Shown here piece by piece: positions 24,164 through 32,509 of a DNA stretch of 64,000 nucleotides. The DNA comes from Planctomycetota bacterium. Its GTDB lineage: Bacteria; Planctomycetota; UBA8742; UBA2392. The stretch's first letter is position 1, and each line of letters opens with the position of its first letter. The notes beneath the pieces were generated by a model that saw only the letters and a list, made by a program, of their open reading frames with translations, had not been told where the DNA came from and did not search any database. Both the position numbers and the translations under genes were made by a program. The stretch is taken from NCBI GenBank assembly GCA_020638635.1, contig JACKIE010000002.1, positions 391,450 to 455,449 of the forward strand, given 5' to 3'.

Positions 24164-25378
24164 CTAGTAAATTGCCGTCAACTCCGCGCCCGGGTACATG
24201 GTCTGCAGGATGCGTTTGGAGTCCCAGCCCGCCTTGGCCATGCCGCGCGCGCTCCACTGGCACATGCCGCAACCGTGCCCGTAACCCTTGCCGTTGAATT
24301 CCCACTGGTCGCCATTCTTCACGGCCGTGAAGTTGGTGCTGAACAGACCCAACGCCTGCCGGAAGCTGATGGCGCTGACGGACTTCTTGTGCCCGGTGCG
24401 ATCAAACAAATCGAGGGTAATCGCGTGACCGCTCTCCGAGGTGCGACCGGTTTCAACACGCATCAAGTCGTGCGGCGAAATCTGCTTTTCAAGCAACCGT
24501 GCCTTTACCTCCGAAGCTGCCATCGTGATGGACCACTCGGCCTTTGGGCTGTCCTTGTCGAACTCTCCCAGATCAACACCCTTCAACGGCTCGATGCTCT
24601 CGTCCAGGCCAAACGCGGTGATCGGATCCGTGGTTCGCCCGCCGCTGGTGCTATGGAAGTACGCGCGGAAGCCCTTGCCTTCGTACGTCAGGACCATCCC
24701 GGTGGTTCCTTCGCGCGCTGCCATCACGTTTGGTGTTTCACGCCATTGCTTGGGATTGTCCGCAGGACCAACGCCGCCGTAGACCTGGTACTGCGTGGTA
24801 TCATCAACATCCCAGTTGCGGCCTGAACCGCGGTTCTGCTCCATTTCGAACAGAGCGTAGGTGCGGGAAGCAACCGCCTGCGCCTTCAAGGCTTCAACCG
24901 GCCAGCCTGCCAGCATCTCCCAGCCGATCACACCTGTCACATACTGCTCGAGATCCACAACATTTACGACTTCCCAGCCGCCGGGTACGGAAACGAGTCG
25001 CAGCTTTCCGCGGTACACACGGCCGTCTACTTCAAACCAGGCTGGGCGCCCCGCGGGTGCTATTTCGACGCTTGCGGCTGTGCCCAGTCCTCCGACGTCT
25101 ATGGCGCCGTCAAGTTGCGACAGGACGATTGCCTGTTCCGATTCGAGCCGCCGTCCGTCCAGGCTGATTGCAGCCTTGCCCGCCTTCACAGTCACGCTTT
25201 CGGCCAGGCTGGGCTTGGCCAGCTTGACGCGGATCAACGGCGCCGCACCATAGGACGGTATCGGCGCCAGCAGTTCACTTTCGCCTCGGCCGGCGGCGGG
25301 TTGCATGCAAGCCGAAAGCATCAGCGCGGCGAAAATCAGGCTGAACACCAGAGGAAGGAAGGCGTTTAGTCTTAACAT
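24164..25378 (-). CDS. SpoIID/LytB-domain lipoprotein
   Basis: 404 aa, with GGAGG 5 bases before the ATG. A type II signal peptide ends in LSAC (Cys 24). The SpoIID domain is clear: NVVDLEQYVTGVIGWEMLAGWPVEALKAQAVASRTYAL (in blocks), YFHSTSGGRTTD, and the C-terminal YGHGCGMCQWSARGMAKAGW. SpoIID of Bacillus is a lytic transglycosylase acting on denuded glycan strands; in non-sporulating bacteria this domain remodels peptidoglycan. Its presence argues for a peptidoglycan-containing envelope. It is transcribed divergently from the vWA protein gene. Confidence 0.92.
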   Translation of the reverse strand: MLRLNAFLPLVFSLIFAALMLSACMQPAAGRGESELLAPIPSYGAAPLIRVKLAKPSLAESVTVKAGKAAISLDGRRLESEQAIVLSQLDGAIDVGGLGTAASVEIAPAGRPAWFEVDGRVYRGKLRLVSVPGGWEVVNVVDLEQYVTGVIGWEMLAGWPVEALKAQAVASRTYALFEMEQNRGSGRNWDVDDTTQYQVYGGVGPADNPKQWRETPNVMAAREGTTGMVLTYEGKGFRAYFHSTSGGRTTDPITAFGLDESIEPLKGVDLGEFDKDSPKAEWSITMAASEVKARLLEKQISPHDLMRVETGRTSESGHAITLDLFDRTGHKKSVSAISFRQALGLFSTNFTAVKNGDQWEFNGKGYGHGCGMCQWSARGMAKAGWDSKRILQTMYPGAELTAIY

Positions 25379-25474
25379 GTCAGCCTCCAGTATGCGTAAG
25401 GACGGGTGGACAGATACCTAAGGACCGGCATCCCCGGTTGTTATCGGCCCCCGTGGACGACAGGCTTTAGTCAT

Positions 25475-27859
25475 ATGGAATTGATGTTTCAGCATCCTTG
25501 GCTTGTGTTCCCGGCAATCGGGACTGCCCTGTTGGCCGCGACAGTGGGGTTTCGAACACGCCGAGCCGCTCCAATGCTGTTTGCCCTGGGCGCGGCGGCG
25601 TTTTTTTTGGCCGGCGGGCGCCCATTGCTTGGGTCACGCCCGGCGCAGGTCATGCACGCGCTGGTGATCGACGTCAGCGGGTCCATGCGTTCCCGACCAA
25701 CGGACATTGAAGCGCTGGTGCGGGATATCGATCTGCCTGACGGCCATGGATTCATCCGGTTCGAACTGTCAGATGCCCTGCGGCAAGCCGGCGGCCCAAG
25801 GGGCGACGGAACTGATTACTCGCGTATGGGCGAAATCGCGGCCGACCCGCGCATTACGGGAGAAGTCGTTCTGCTGACCGACGGCCGAGGTGAGATCGAT
25901 AAGCTGTATGGCGCCGTGAACCCCCGCAGGCTGATCCTGCTTCGGGCGCCCGCGCCGACCGCGCCAGACGCTTCGGTGCTTTCCTTCCAGTCGCCGGGCT
26001 TCGCTCCCGAGGGCGCCCTCGTAATGCTGCACGGTGTGGTCCGATGCGACAAAGACGCCGAAGTGCCGTGGCGCGTACTGCAAGGTGCACAGGAGTTGGC
26101 ATCCGGCGTGGTGAGCCTGCGTGCCGAACTGCCCGCTTCGATCAGCCACTCACAGCTTGTCACGGGTACAGGTGTCGCGCGGTTTCGGCTGGTCCTGGAT
26201 CTGGAGAACGATCGCGAACCCGCCAACGACGAGGCGACGACGGCGCTGCAGGTCGGTGGACGCGTTCGTGTTGAGTACTGTGTCGAGCCCGGTCTCACAC
26301 CGGAACTCGACGGATTGCTGCAACTGCTGCGGTCCGACTCCCGGCTCGATGTTCGCGTCCGCAACGACCTGCCCCTGACCGGGCCGGAGCTCGAACAGAC
26401 GGGTGTAGTGGTGATCAACAACCTGCCGCTGCGGACGGCGGGTATGGCTCGCGAACAAACAACCCGGCTGGCGGACTGGGTCCATTCCGGCGGCTGTCTG
26501 TTCATGTTGGGGACCGACGGCGCATTCGGGCCGGGCGGCTACCGCGGCTCTCCACTTGAGAATGTCATGCCGGTGCGCTTCCGCCCCGACGACTCGTCAC
26601 CTCGGCGTACCCTTCTGCTGCTGGATGTGTCGGACAGCATGAACCAGACGCTGTCTGGTGGAGTGACCAGGCTCGCAAGGCTGCAGGAGGCGGCCGTCCG
26701 CGTGCTGGAGTCGCTGGGACCGGATGACTTCGCGGCCGTAGTGGGTTTCCGTGAAGGCATCCGCGGCGAGGTTCGCTTTTTGCACCCCGAAGACCCGGGA
26801 CTGGCGCAGGCGATGGCACTTCTGCGCGCCCAGGGTTCAACGCACATTGGTACGTCGCTGAACCAGGCGCTGGAACTGCTGCCGGCAAATGGCCAGAACA
26901 CGCGCATATTGATGATCACCGACGGTGAGAACGTGGAAGCCGCAGGTGAGTCAGACTTTGCTGCGATCGCCGAGCGGCTGGCGCAGCAAAGCGTAAGGCT
27001 GGACATCGTGCTGACCGGAAGCACCGGGCAGGCCTGGTCACTTTCTCTCACGCGCGGCGCGCCGACACAGGCTCGGATCTGGAACTTGCAATCAGGCGAT
27101 TTCGAAGACCTGATCGAGTTGCTGGACCAGGCGCTGGCCGACGCCGACCGTGACTGGGTGCTGAATGATGAGCTTGCCGTACCGGGCGTGGCGACCCTAT
27201 TGCCGCGGCTTGTGCGCACTGCGCCGCGCCTTGAGAGTTCTGCCAACATGCTGCTGCGAGCGGAACGGGGTCCCGATTCCTGGCCGCTACTGGCCACGCG
27301 CCGGCTGGGCGGCCGCACAGCCTGCCTGTGCACCGATTCGTGGGGTGACGCGACGTTGTCGAGTTTCTGGCAGGATGCGTCCTTCCGCGCGAAACTGTCC
27401 GAGGCGCTGGAGTTTGTGCTGGGCGGTGCCGGGCGAGTCAAGCTGGTGCTGAACCCGCTGCCGGAAGGCGGCGCTGAACTGGTATGGACAGGCCACGGTG
27501 ATCCACCCGCCGAGGACTTGCGAACGGATGCCGGAGCGCCGGCCCTCCTGCATTCGCCGGGGCGCTGGTTTCTTGCGAGCTGGCCAACCGGCGAGCAACT
27601 GAGTGTGTTCGACAATCAGCGCCTGTTGCAGCGACTCCCGTTGCCGTTGCCCGTGCCCGCCGAGCTACGCGCAACGGGCGACGACGAAGTCTTCTTCGCC
27701 GTAGCCGAAGAGGGTGGCATCCGCGTACTCCAGAGCCTGAACGCCTGGAAGCCCGCACGGACCACCGAGAGCGCCGAGAGGCCGACGGACATCAGCTGGG
27801 CGCCTGCCCTCCTGGCGATGCTGCTGCTGCTGGCCGGATTCGCGCTTAGAAAAAGATGA
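25475..27859 (+). CDS. BatA-like membrane protein with two vWA domains and GATase-like insert
   Basis: 794 aa from the ATG at 25475 (a second ATG at 25484 is possible). Two N-terminal membrane helices precede a first vWA domain with MIDAS DVSGS (about residue 66). Next comes a beta-sandwich-like stretch, then a glutamine-amidotransferase-like segment (GVVVINNLPLRTAGM, GGCLFMLGTDGAFGPGGY) and a second vWA domain with MIDAS DVSDS (about 383) and ILMITDGENVEAAG. The protein ends in a C-terminal membrane helix and RKR. The architecture is common among large BatA/aerotolerance-type proteins of Planctomycetota and Bacteroidota, whose function is uncertain. No MoxR ATPase or other bat gene is beside it, which is unusual. 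Confidence 0.85.
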   Translation: MELMFQHPWLVFPAIGTALLAATVGFRTRRAAPMLFALGAAAFFLAGGRPLLGSRPAQVMHALVIDVSGSMRSRPTDIEALVRDIDLPDGHGFIRFELSDALRQAGGPRGDGTDYSRMGEIAADPRITGEVVLLTDGRGEIDKLYGAVNPRRLILLRAPAPTAPDASVLSFQSPGFAPEGALVMLHGVVRCDKDAEVPWRVLQGAQELASGVVSLRAELPASISHSQLVTGTGVARFRLVLDLENDREPANDEATTALQVGGRVRVEYCVEPGLTPELDGLLQLLRSDSRLDVRVRNDLPLTGPELEQTGVVVINNLPLRTAGMAREQTTRLADWVHSGGCLFMLGTDGAFGPGGYRGSPLENVMPVRFRPDDSSPRRTLLLLDVSDSMNQTLSGGVTRLARLQEAAVRVLESLGPDDFAAVVGFREGIRGEVRFLHPEDPGLAQAMALLRAQGSTHIGTSLNQALELLPANGQNTRILMITDGENVEAAGESDFAAIAERLAQQSVRLDIVLTGSTGQAWSLSLTRGAPTQARIWNLQSGDFEDLIELLDQALADADRDWVLNDELAVPGVATLLPRLVRTAPRLESSANMLLRAERGPDSWPLLATRRLGGRTACLCTDSWGDATLSSFWQDASFRAKLSEALEFVLGGAGRVKLVLNPLPEGGAELVWTGHGDPPAEDLRTDAGAPALLHSPGRWFLASWPTGEQLSVFDNQRLLQRLPLPLPVPAELRATGDDEVFFAVAEEGGIRVLQSLNAWKPARTTESAERPTDISWAPALLAMLLLLAGFALRKR

Positions 27860-28012
27860 CGGACTGACCGCACGCGCGGATTCGCCTTTTCCGCATACCG
27901 CACGCCGGAATGAAGAACTCGCGGCCGTGTCAGGGGCTCACACCAAGTGTCCCGGACGACGCGATGCAGAGCCCGCGGCACGCGGAATCAGGCGCAGGCA
28001 ATCGCAGGTGCT

Positions 28013-28222
28013 TCAGAGTTCGTCCACGATGCATTCGATGATGTCGTTCCCGAGCTGGCGAAACGCCTTGCTGAGTTCGGCGTGCAAATCGCCTGTTCCG
28101 TGCCTGATTTGGGCGCGGATCACCGCGCTTACCAGCTTCACGCCGCTGCTGTATTCATCCCATCGCGTGTTGAAAGTGGCTTTGGCGCGTGTCTTGATTC
28201 CCATCTTGTCGCGTACGCTCAT
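28013..28222 (-). CDS. Hypothetical 69-aa protein
   Basis: Start at 28222 with GGAGG 5 bases upstream. It is small and basic at its N-terminus (MSVRDKMGIKTRAKATFNTRW), with a helical, more acidic C-terminal part (LHAELSKAFRQLGNDIIECIVDEL). There is no membrane span or known motif. It lies downstream of the beta-propeller lipoprotein gene, separated by a terminator hairpin, and may be transcribed alone. Family unknown to me. Confidence 0.65.
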   Translation of the reverse strand: MSVRDKMGIKTRAKATFNTRWDEYSSGVKLVSAVIRAQIRHGTGDLHAELSKAFRQLGNDIIECIVDEL

Positions 28223-28246
28223 GTCGGCCTCCGGAGTTAAAACGAA

Positions 28247-28270
28247 CGGGTCGGCGCCTGCGCCGACCCG
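28247..28270 (-). terminator. Terminator after the beta-propeller lipoprotein gene
   Basis: An 11-bp GC stem (28247-28257 with 28260-28270) is followed on the minus strand by TTCGTTTT. It starts 19 bp after the lipoprotein stop and separates it from the 69-aa gene. Confidence 0.75.
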
Positions 28271-28288
28271 TTTGACTCGCTGTTGCAA

Positions 28289-29782
28289 TTACTTGCCGCC
28301 GGCTGTGCGCTTGTTGTCTCCGTAAACCTTGAAGACGTAGCCGTCCTTGGTAGCAAGGTAGATCGCGCGATCGCGCTCTTCCATGCTGCCCTGCACGAAG
28401 TCGAAGTCCAGCAGGTTCAGGTTCCATTCCGGGCGCTGCAGCAGACCGGTGTTCAAATCCAGCACCCGCAGCTCGCGGCTGACCGTGCGCAGCTCATCGC
28501 TCTTTTTCACGATGCGCCCGGCGTCACGAAGCGTAGCCTTCTCACGCTCGGTCAGGAACTCCTGCGTTTCTTCATAAAGCATGAACGCGCGTCCGCTGTG
28601 CAGCATCAGTACCTGCTGGCCGACGTCCGGCTCGCTCCAGATCGGGTCGATTTTCCATGCGGTACTTGGGTCGCCGTCCACCAGGCGATAAACCGGGCGG
28701 TCGTTCGCGACGTCAACCACTTCATATCGGTAAGCGGAAAGCAGGCCGGGACGCGTTGCGGTACGAACGATGGTGGATTTTCCGTCGTCGCTGACAACCT
28801 CTTCGTCATAGAGGTCCAGCGTGCGCACGAACACCCAGCGGTCCTCAACGAACACCTTGCCGTAGGGTACACCCTCGGTGGTGAGCACCCAGGCGGCTTC
28901 ACCGGACTTCTGCCACGCGAACAACTGGCCGACGTCCGAGCCCACGAATACCAAGTCGTCCTTGATCACCGGTGGTGTGCGCGAATGGGCGTCGAGATTC
29001 GGGCTGGCCCGGAACTCGCCACTTTGTGCGTCAACCATGTACAGGTTGTTGTTGTTGTTGACGAACGCCACCGTCTCTCGATCGGCAGCAGCCTGCATCG
29101 AGATCTGCATGAATTTGCCCTCGCCGCCTTCGCCCACGCGCGGGAAGGTCCAGGTTTCAGCTCCTTCGCCGTCGGCGTGGCTGATCATGGACAAACCACG
29201 CATGGCATTGTTGTTCGTGGCCGGCAGGAACAGGTGTGTGTCGTTGCTGACGGGAGCGGCGCTGGGGAAGATGTCGCCCTCGAAGCGCCCCTTGCTTACC
29301 AGGCGCGATTCCCCTTCGCGCGGGCTGGAGAGCCGATCGTAGCCCTGAAACTCGCCGTCGCGGTTCATCAGGTGGATGTAGTTGCGCGTGGGAAGCGGAT
29401 CGAAATCGACGCGCTTCTCGATCATGGTCTTCCAGTGCAGCGTGAAGTCGTAGGCGTCGATGCTCCACATGTGGTTGTCGCCGCCATCGGCGTCGATCAC
29501 CAGGATTTCGTCGCGCACGTCGTCATGGATGACGAACATGTCTCGCACCACCACCGGTTGACGGCGCTGGGTACCGGTCAGGTCGTAGGACTTGATCCGC
29601 AACGGCAGTTCCGCCAGCTGCGCTTCGTAGTAACTGAGCGGCTGGCGATTGGCCGGGTCCGGCGGCAGCGGGTTACGCGTGGTCGCGCGGGCCTGGGGCG
29701 GAATGGCACAGGAAGATGTAAGAACAAACAGGGTAATGAGTGCGGGGGGGAGACACGTCATTGCACGTGTCAAAGACTTCAC
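28289..29782 (-). CDS. PQQ-like beta-propeller lipoprotein
   Basis: 497 aa. Start is a GTG at 29782 overlapping the stop of the upstream small gene (GTGA), with AAGGAG 7 bases upstream. The signal peptide ends in LTSSC, so the protein is lipid-anchored outside the inner membrane. The body shows repeated blade-like units: LYMVDAQSGEFRASPNL, VFVGSDVGQLFAWQKSGEAAW, LRVLDLNTGLLQRPEW and IYLATKDGYVFKVYG. These match the PQQ/quinoprotein-like repeat pattern, related to BamB. No PQQ-binding dehydrogenase catalytic residues are visible, so a scaffold or binding role is likelier than an enzyme. Confidence 0.82.
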   Translation of the reverse strand: MKSLTRAMTCLPPALITLFVLTSSCAIPPQARATTRNPLPPDPANRQPLSYYEAQLAELPLRIKSYDLTGTQRRQPVVVRDMFVIHDDVRDEILVIDADGGDNHMWSIDAYDFTLHWKTMIEKRVDFDPLPTRNYIHLMNRDGEFQGYDRLSSPREGESRLVSKGRFEGDIFPSAAPVSNDTHLFLPATNNNAMRGLSMISHADGEGAETWTFPRVGEGGEGKFMQISMQAAADRETVAFVNNNNNLYMVDAQSGEFRASPNLDAHSRTPPVIKDDLVFVGSDVGQLFAWQKSGEAAWVLTTEGVPYGKVFVEDRWVFVRTLDLYDEEVVSDDGKSTIVRTATRPGLLSAYRYEVVDVANDRPVYRLVDGDPSTAWKIDPIWSEPDVGQQVLMLHSGRAFMLYEETQEFLTEREKATLRDAGRIVKKSDELRTVSRELRVLDLNTGLLQRPEWNLNLLDFDFVQGSMEERDRAIYLATKDGYVFKVYGDNKRTAGGK

Positions 29783-30039
29783 GTGGCTTCTCCTTTGTCG
29801 TGGTCGCGAAGGTTGATTTTGTGTTTTCCCTCGTAGCTGCGAAGTGTCTCGATCCGCTCCAGGTCTTCCTCGATGCGGTTCACCAGCTTGAAGATGTAAG
29901 GCCGACCCTTCAGCCTGTTCTTCAAGTCCTCGACCATCTTGTCCCACGAGCCCATGTACAGCTCGTCCCGCAGGACCAACAGCATCTTCGCCTCTTCCGA
30001 GAGGTTGTCATAGTACGTTTGATGGGTGGCTTCGGCCAT
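29779..30039 (-). CDS. Hypothetical 86-aa acidic-helical protein coupled to the propeller lipoprotein
   Basis: The start at 30039 has GAGGAG very close upstream (2-base gap); a GTG at 30072 is the alternative. It is all-helical and charged (YYDNLSEEAKMLLVLRDELYMGSWDKMVEDLKNRLKGR), soluble, with no known motif. The stop overlaps the GTG of the lipoprotein gene. A promoter lies at 30099-30126. A cytosolic partner for an exported protein is unusual, and the coupling may only set expression level. Confidence 0.75.
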   Translation of the reverse strand: MAEATHQTYYDNLSEEAKMLLVLRDELYMGSWDKMVEDLKNRLKGRPYIFKLVNRIEEDLERIETLRSYEGKHKINLRDHDKGEAT

Positions 30040-30098
30040 GGCTCCTCTGTAATGGATTGTCCACGAAGACACTGTCCATGACGAACTGTAACTGACAC

Positions 30099-30126
30099 TC
30101 TATAGATTGTACACGGCCGCGGTCAA
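30099..30126 (-). promoter_or_regulatory. Sigma-70-like promoter for the 86-aa / propeller operon
   Basis: On the minus strand the -35 box TTGACC (30126-30121) and -10 box TATAGA (30104-30099) are 16 bp apart, about 60 bp before the start codon. It sits in the divergent gap with the 274-aa membrane protein. Confidence 0.5.
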
Positions 30127-30186
30127 TGACCACTATGGACGCATCGCCGGGGACCGCTACGCTTTCACAATTCGCAGGAGACAGCC

Positions 30187-31011
30187 ATGGCAGGCACCCC
30201 ACAGCAGCCGTACGGCACACCGCCGCAGCCCGTGCCCGAGTTCGCGCCTCAAGTCGGGCGCCAGCCCGGAAGCCTCGCGCCCAAGGTGTGGGGCATCATT
30301 CTGTTAATTCTCGGCGTGCTGGGCTTTGTGCTTTGGCTGGTCGGTATCGTAAGCCTGGGCGGCGGCGGCATGAGCGGCAGCAGCTTCGCGCCTAACATGT
30401 CACCCGAGGCAAAGGCCGAGCTCGACCGCATCGCGCAGGTGATGGTCGAAAACATGAAGGGGCGCTGGTCTTTCTGGCTCAACAACCTCATCGAACTGTC
30501 GATCATCGTGTTGTCGCTGGTGGCGGGCACTTTGCTGGTCATCAAGCCAAAACCCGTCGGCCGCAAGCTGGCCATCGCACGCGCCCTGGTGGTGCTGCTG
30601 GCGCTGCCAATCGCCGGATATGAGGGCTTCACCGCCCTCGACGAAAACATGGAGATGCAAATCGGTCTGCAAAAGATCCAGGCCGAGGACATGATTAAAC
30701 AGGAAGAAGCCCGCAGCCCCTCAAAGAATGACAAAGAGCGCGCCGACCGCAGGCAGCGCATTGAACGAACCTTCGACAGCGTTCAACCCATCATGCGCGG
30801 AGCCGGCTACGGCTTCCTGATTTTCTCCTTCATCTGCGTACTGATTCTAAACGGCCTGCTGCTGCTCTTCATGACCCGGCCTGCCGTCAAGGACTACATG
30901 GACAATGTCGCCAAAGGCGCAGAACAGGTGATCCCGGGTTACGACCCATCCATGGGCTACGCATCCGGGCCGCCGCCGGGATATGGGCCGCCGCCCGATA
31001 GCCCACAATAG
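30187..31011 (+). CDS. Proline-rich-tailed membrane protein, 274 aa
   Basis: GGAGA lies 5 bases upstream of the ATG. A Pro/Gln/Tyr-rich cytosolic start (PQQPYGTPPQPVPEF) leads into about four membrane helices: VWGIILLILGVLGFVLWLVG, LIELSIIVLSLVAGTLLV, ALVVLLALPIAGYEGF and GFLIFSFICVLILNGLLLLF. Between helices 3 and 4 is a charged loop. The C-terminus is again a P/G/Y-rich tail (GPPPGYGPPPDSP). Such tails are common on bacterial membrane proteins of unknown function. It is followed 65 bp later by ahcY, but a functional link is not evident. Confidence 0.75.
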   Translation: MAGTPQQPYGTPPQPVPEFAPQVGRQPGSLAPKVWGIILLILGVLGFVLWLVGIVSLGGGGMSGSSFAPNMSPEAKAELDRIAQVMVENMKGRWSFWLNNLIELSIIVLSLVAGTLLVIKPKPVGRKLAIARALVVLLALPIAGYEGFTALDENMEMQIGLQKIQAEDMIKQEEARSPSKNDKERADRRQRIERTFDSVQPIMRGAGYGFLIFSFICVLILNGLLLLFMTRPAVKDYMDNVAKGAEQVIPGYDPSMGYASGPPPGYGPPPDSPQ

Positions 31012-31076
31012 CCGGATTGGTTATAAGCCGTCTTCCTGTCCTGGTTGAGGACAGCCCAGACTATTGAAAGGAACAG

Positions 31077-32351
31077 ATGACGACGACGAAGGAAAAGAAG
31101 GGCGACCTGAAAGACCCCGGCCTCAAGGCCATGGGCATCCAGCGCATCCAGTGGGCCGAGGCCGACATGCCGGTGCTGCGCGCCGTGCGCGAACGCTTCG
31201 CCAAGGAACAGCCCCTGAAGGGCATCCGCATGGGATGCTGCCTGCATGTCACCACGGAAACCGCCAACCTGGTGCGCACGCTGAAGGCCGGCGGCGCGGA
31301 AGTTTTCCTGTGCGCCAGCAACCCGCTTTCGACGCAGGACGACGTGGCCGCGGCGCTGACCCTCGAGTACGGAATCGAAACCTTCGCCATCAAGGGCGAA
31401 GACAACGACACCTACTACAAGCACCTGAACTCGGTACTGGACGCCAAGCCCAACGTCACCATGGACGACGGCGCGGACCTGGTAACCCTGATCCTCACCA
31501 AGCGCGCCGAGCTGTCGCAGCACGTGGTAGCCTCCATGGAGGAGACCACCACCGGCATCATCCGCCTGCGCGCCATGGAAAAGGAAGGCGTGCTGAAGTT
31601 CCCGGTCATCGCCGTCAACGACGCCGACTGCAAGCACATGTTCGACAACCGCTACGGCACCGGCCAGAGCACCGTGGACGGCATCATCCGCGCCACCAAC
31701 CGCCTGTTCGCCGGCCGCGTGGTCGTCACTATCGGTTATGGCTGGTGCGGCCGAGGCTTTGCCATGCGCTCGCGCGGCATGGGTGCGCGCGTGATCGTGA
31801 CCGAGATCGACCCGGTGAAGGCGCTCGAGGCCGTGATGGACGGGTTTGAAGTCATGCCGATGGCGGAGGCCGCCAAGATCGGCGACATCTTCTGCACGCT
31901 GACCGGCAACAAGCACGTGATCGACGTCGAGCACTTCAAGGTGATGAAGCCGGGCGCGATCTCCTGCAACAGCGGCCACTTCGACAACGAGTTGAACCTC
32001 GAGGGCCTGGCCAAGCTCGCCAAGAAGGTCGGCACACCCAAGCCGTTCGTTGATGAATGGAAGCTGCCCAGCGGCAACACCATCTTCACCCTGGCGGAAG
32101 GCCGCCTGGTGAACCTGGCCGCCGCTGAGGGCCACCCGGCCAACGTGATGGACATGAGCTTCGCCGTGCAGGCGCTGGCCAGCGAGTACGCGGTGAAGAA
32201 CCAGAAGAAGCTGGACAAGCGCGTGCACAACCTGCCGCGTGAGGTGGACGAGTGGGTTGCCAAGCTGAAGCTCGAGACCATGGGCATCGGCATCGACACC
32301 CTCACGCCCGAGCAGGTCAAGTACCTCGCCAGCTGGCAGGAAGGCACCTGA
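31077..32351 (+). CDS. ahcY: Adenosylhomocysteinase (S-adenosylhomocysteine hydrolase)
   Basis: 424 aa with AAAGGAA upstream. The conserved blocks are CLHVTTETANLVRTL, CASNPLSTQDDVAAAL, the NAD-binding GYGWCGRGFAMRSRGMGA (about residue 220), EIDPVKALEAVMDG, SGHFDNE and LAEGRLVNLAAAEGHP. The enzyme hydrolyses S-adenosylhomocysteine to adenosine and homocysteine, relieving product inhibition of methyltransferases. A SAM-dependent methyltransferase gene is the next gene downstream, beyond a terminator. This is the shorter bacterial/archaeal type without the 40-residue insert found in many homologues. Confidence 0.97.
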   Translation: MTTTKEKKGDLKDPGLKAMGIQRIQWAEADMPVLRAVRERFAKEQPLKGIRMGCCLHVTTETANLVRTLKAGGAEVFLCASNPLSTQDDVAAALTLEYGIETFAIKGEDNDTYYKHLNSVLDAKPNVTMDDGADLVTLILTKRAELSQHVVASMEETTTGIIRLRAMEKEGVLKFPVIAVNDADCKHMFDNRYGTGQSTVDGIIRATNRLFAGRVVVTIGYGWCGRGFAMRSRGMGARVIVTEIDPVKALEAVMDGFEVMPMAEAAKIGDIFCTLTGNKHVIDVEHFKVMKPGAISCNSGHFDNELNLEGLAKLAKKVGTPKPFVDEWKLPSGNTIFTLAEGRLVNLAAAEGHPANVMDMSFAVQALASEYAVKNQKKLDKRVHNLPREVDEWVAKLKLETMGIGIDTLTPEQVKYLASWQEGT

Positions 32352-32374
32352 TCGGAAACAGTCGAAACCAAAGC

Positions 32375-32404
32375 CCGCCGTGCAAACGGCGGGTTTTGCT
32401 TTTA
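32375..32404 (+). terminator. Rho-independent terminator after ahcY
   Basis: The 8-bp stem CCCGCCGT / ACGGCGGG (32375-32382 with 32387-32394), a GCAA loop, then TTTTGCTTTT. It lies 23 bp after the ahcY stop. Confidence 0.9.
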
Positions 32405-32509
32405 TTGGCGCTGCAGGCCGCGAGCTGAACCGGTCCAACCCGCAGGTTCTATTGCTGGAAACCGGCAGTCCGAAAGCCTAAGCTTCCCGCACCATTCCCG
32501 GAGAGAGTC

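Noticed and set aside
28283..29836. 517-codon plus-strand frame opposite the beta-propeller lipoprotein
   Set aside because: The minus strand has a signal peptide, lipobox, ribosome site and propeller repeats; the plus frame has none.
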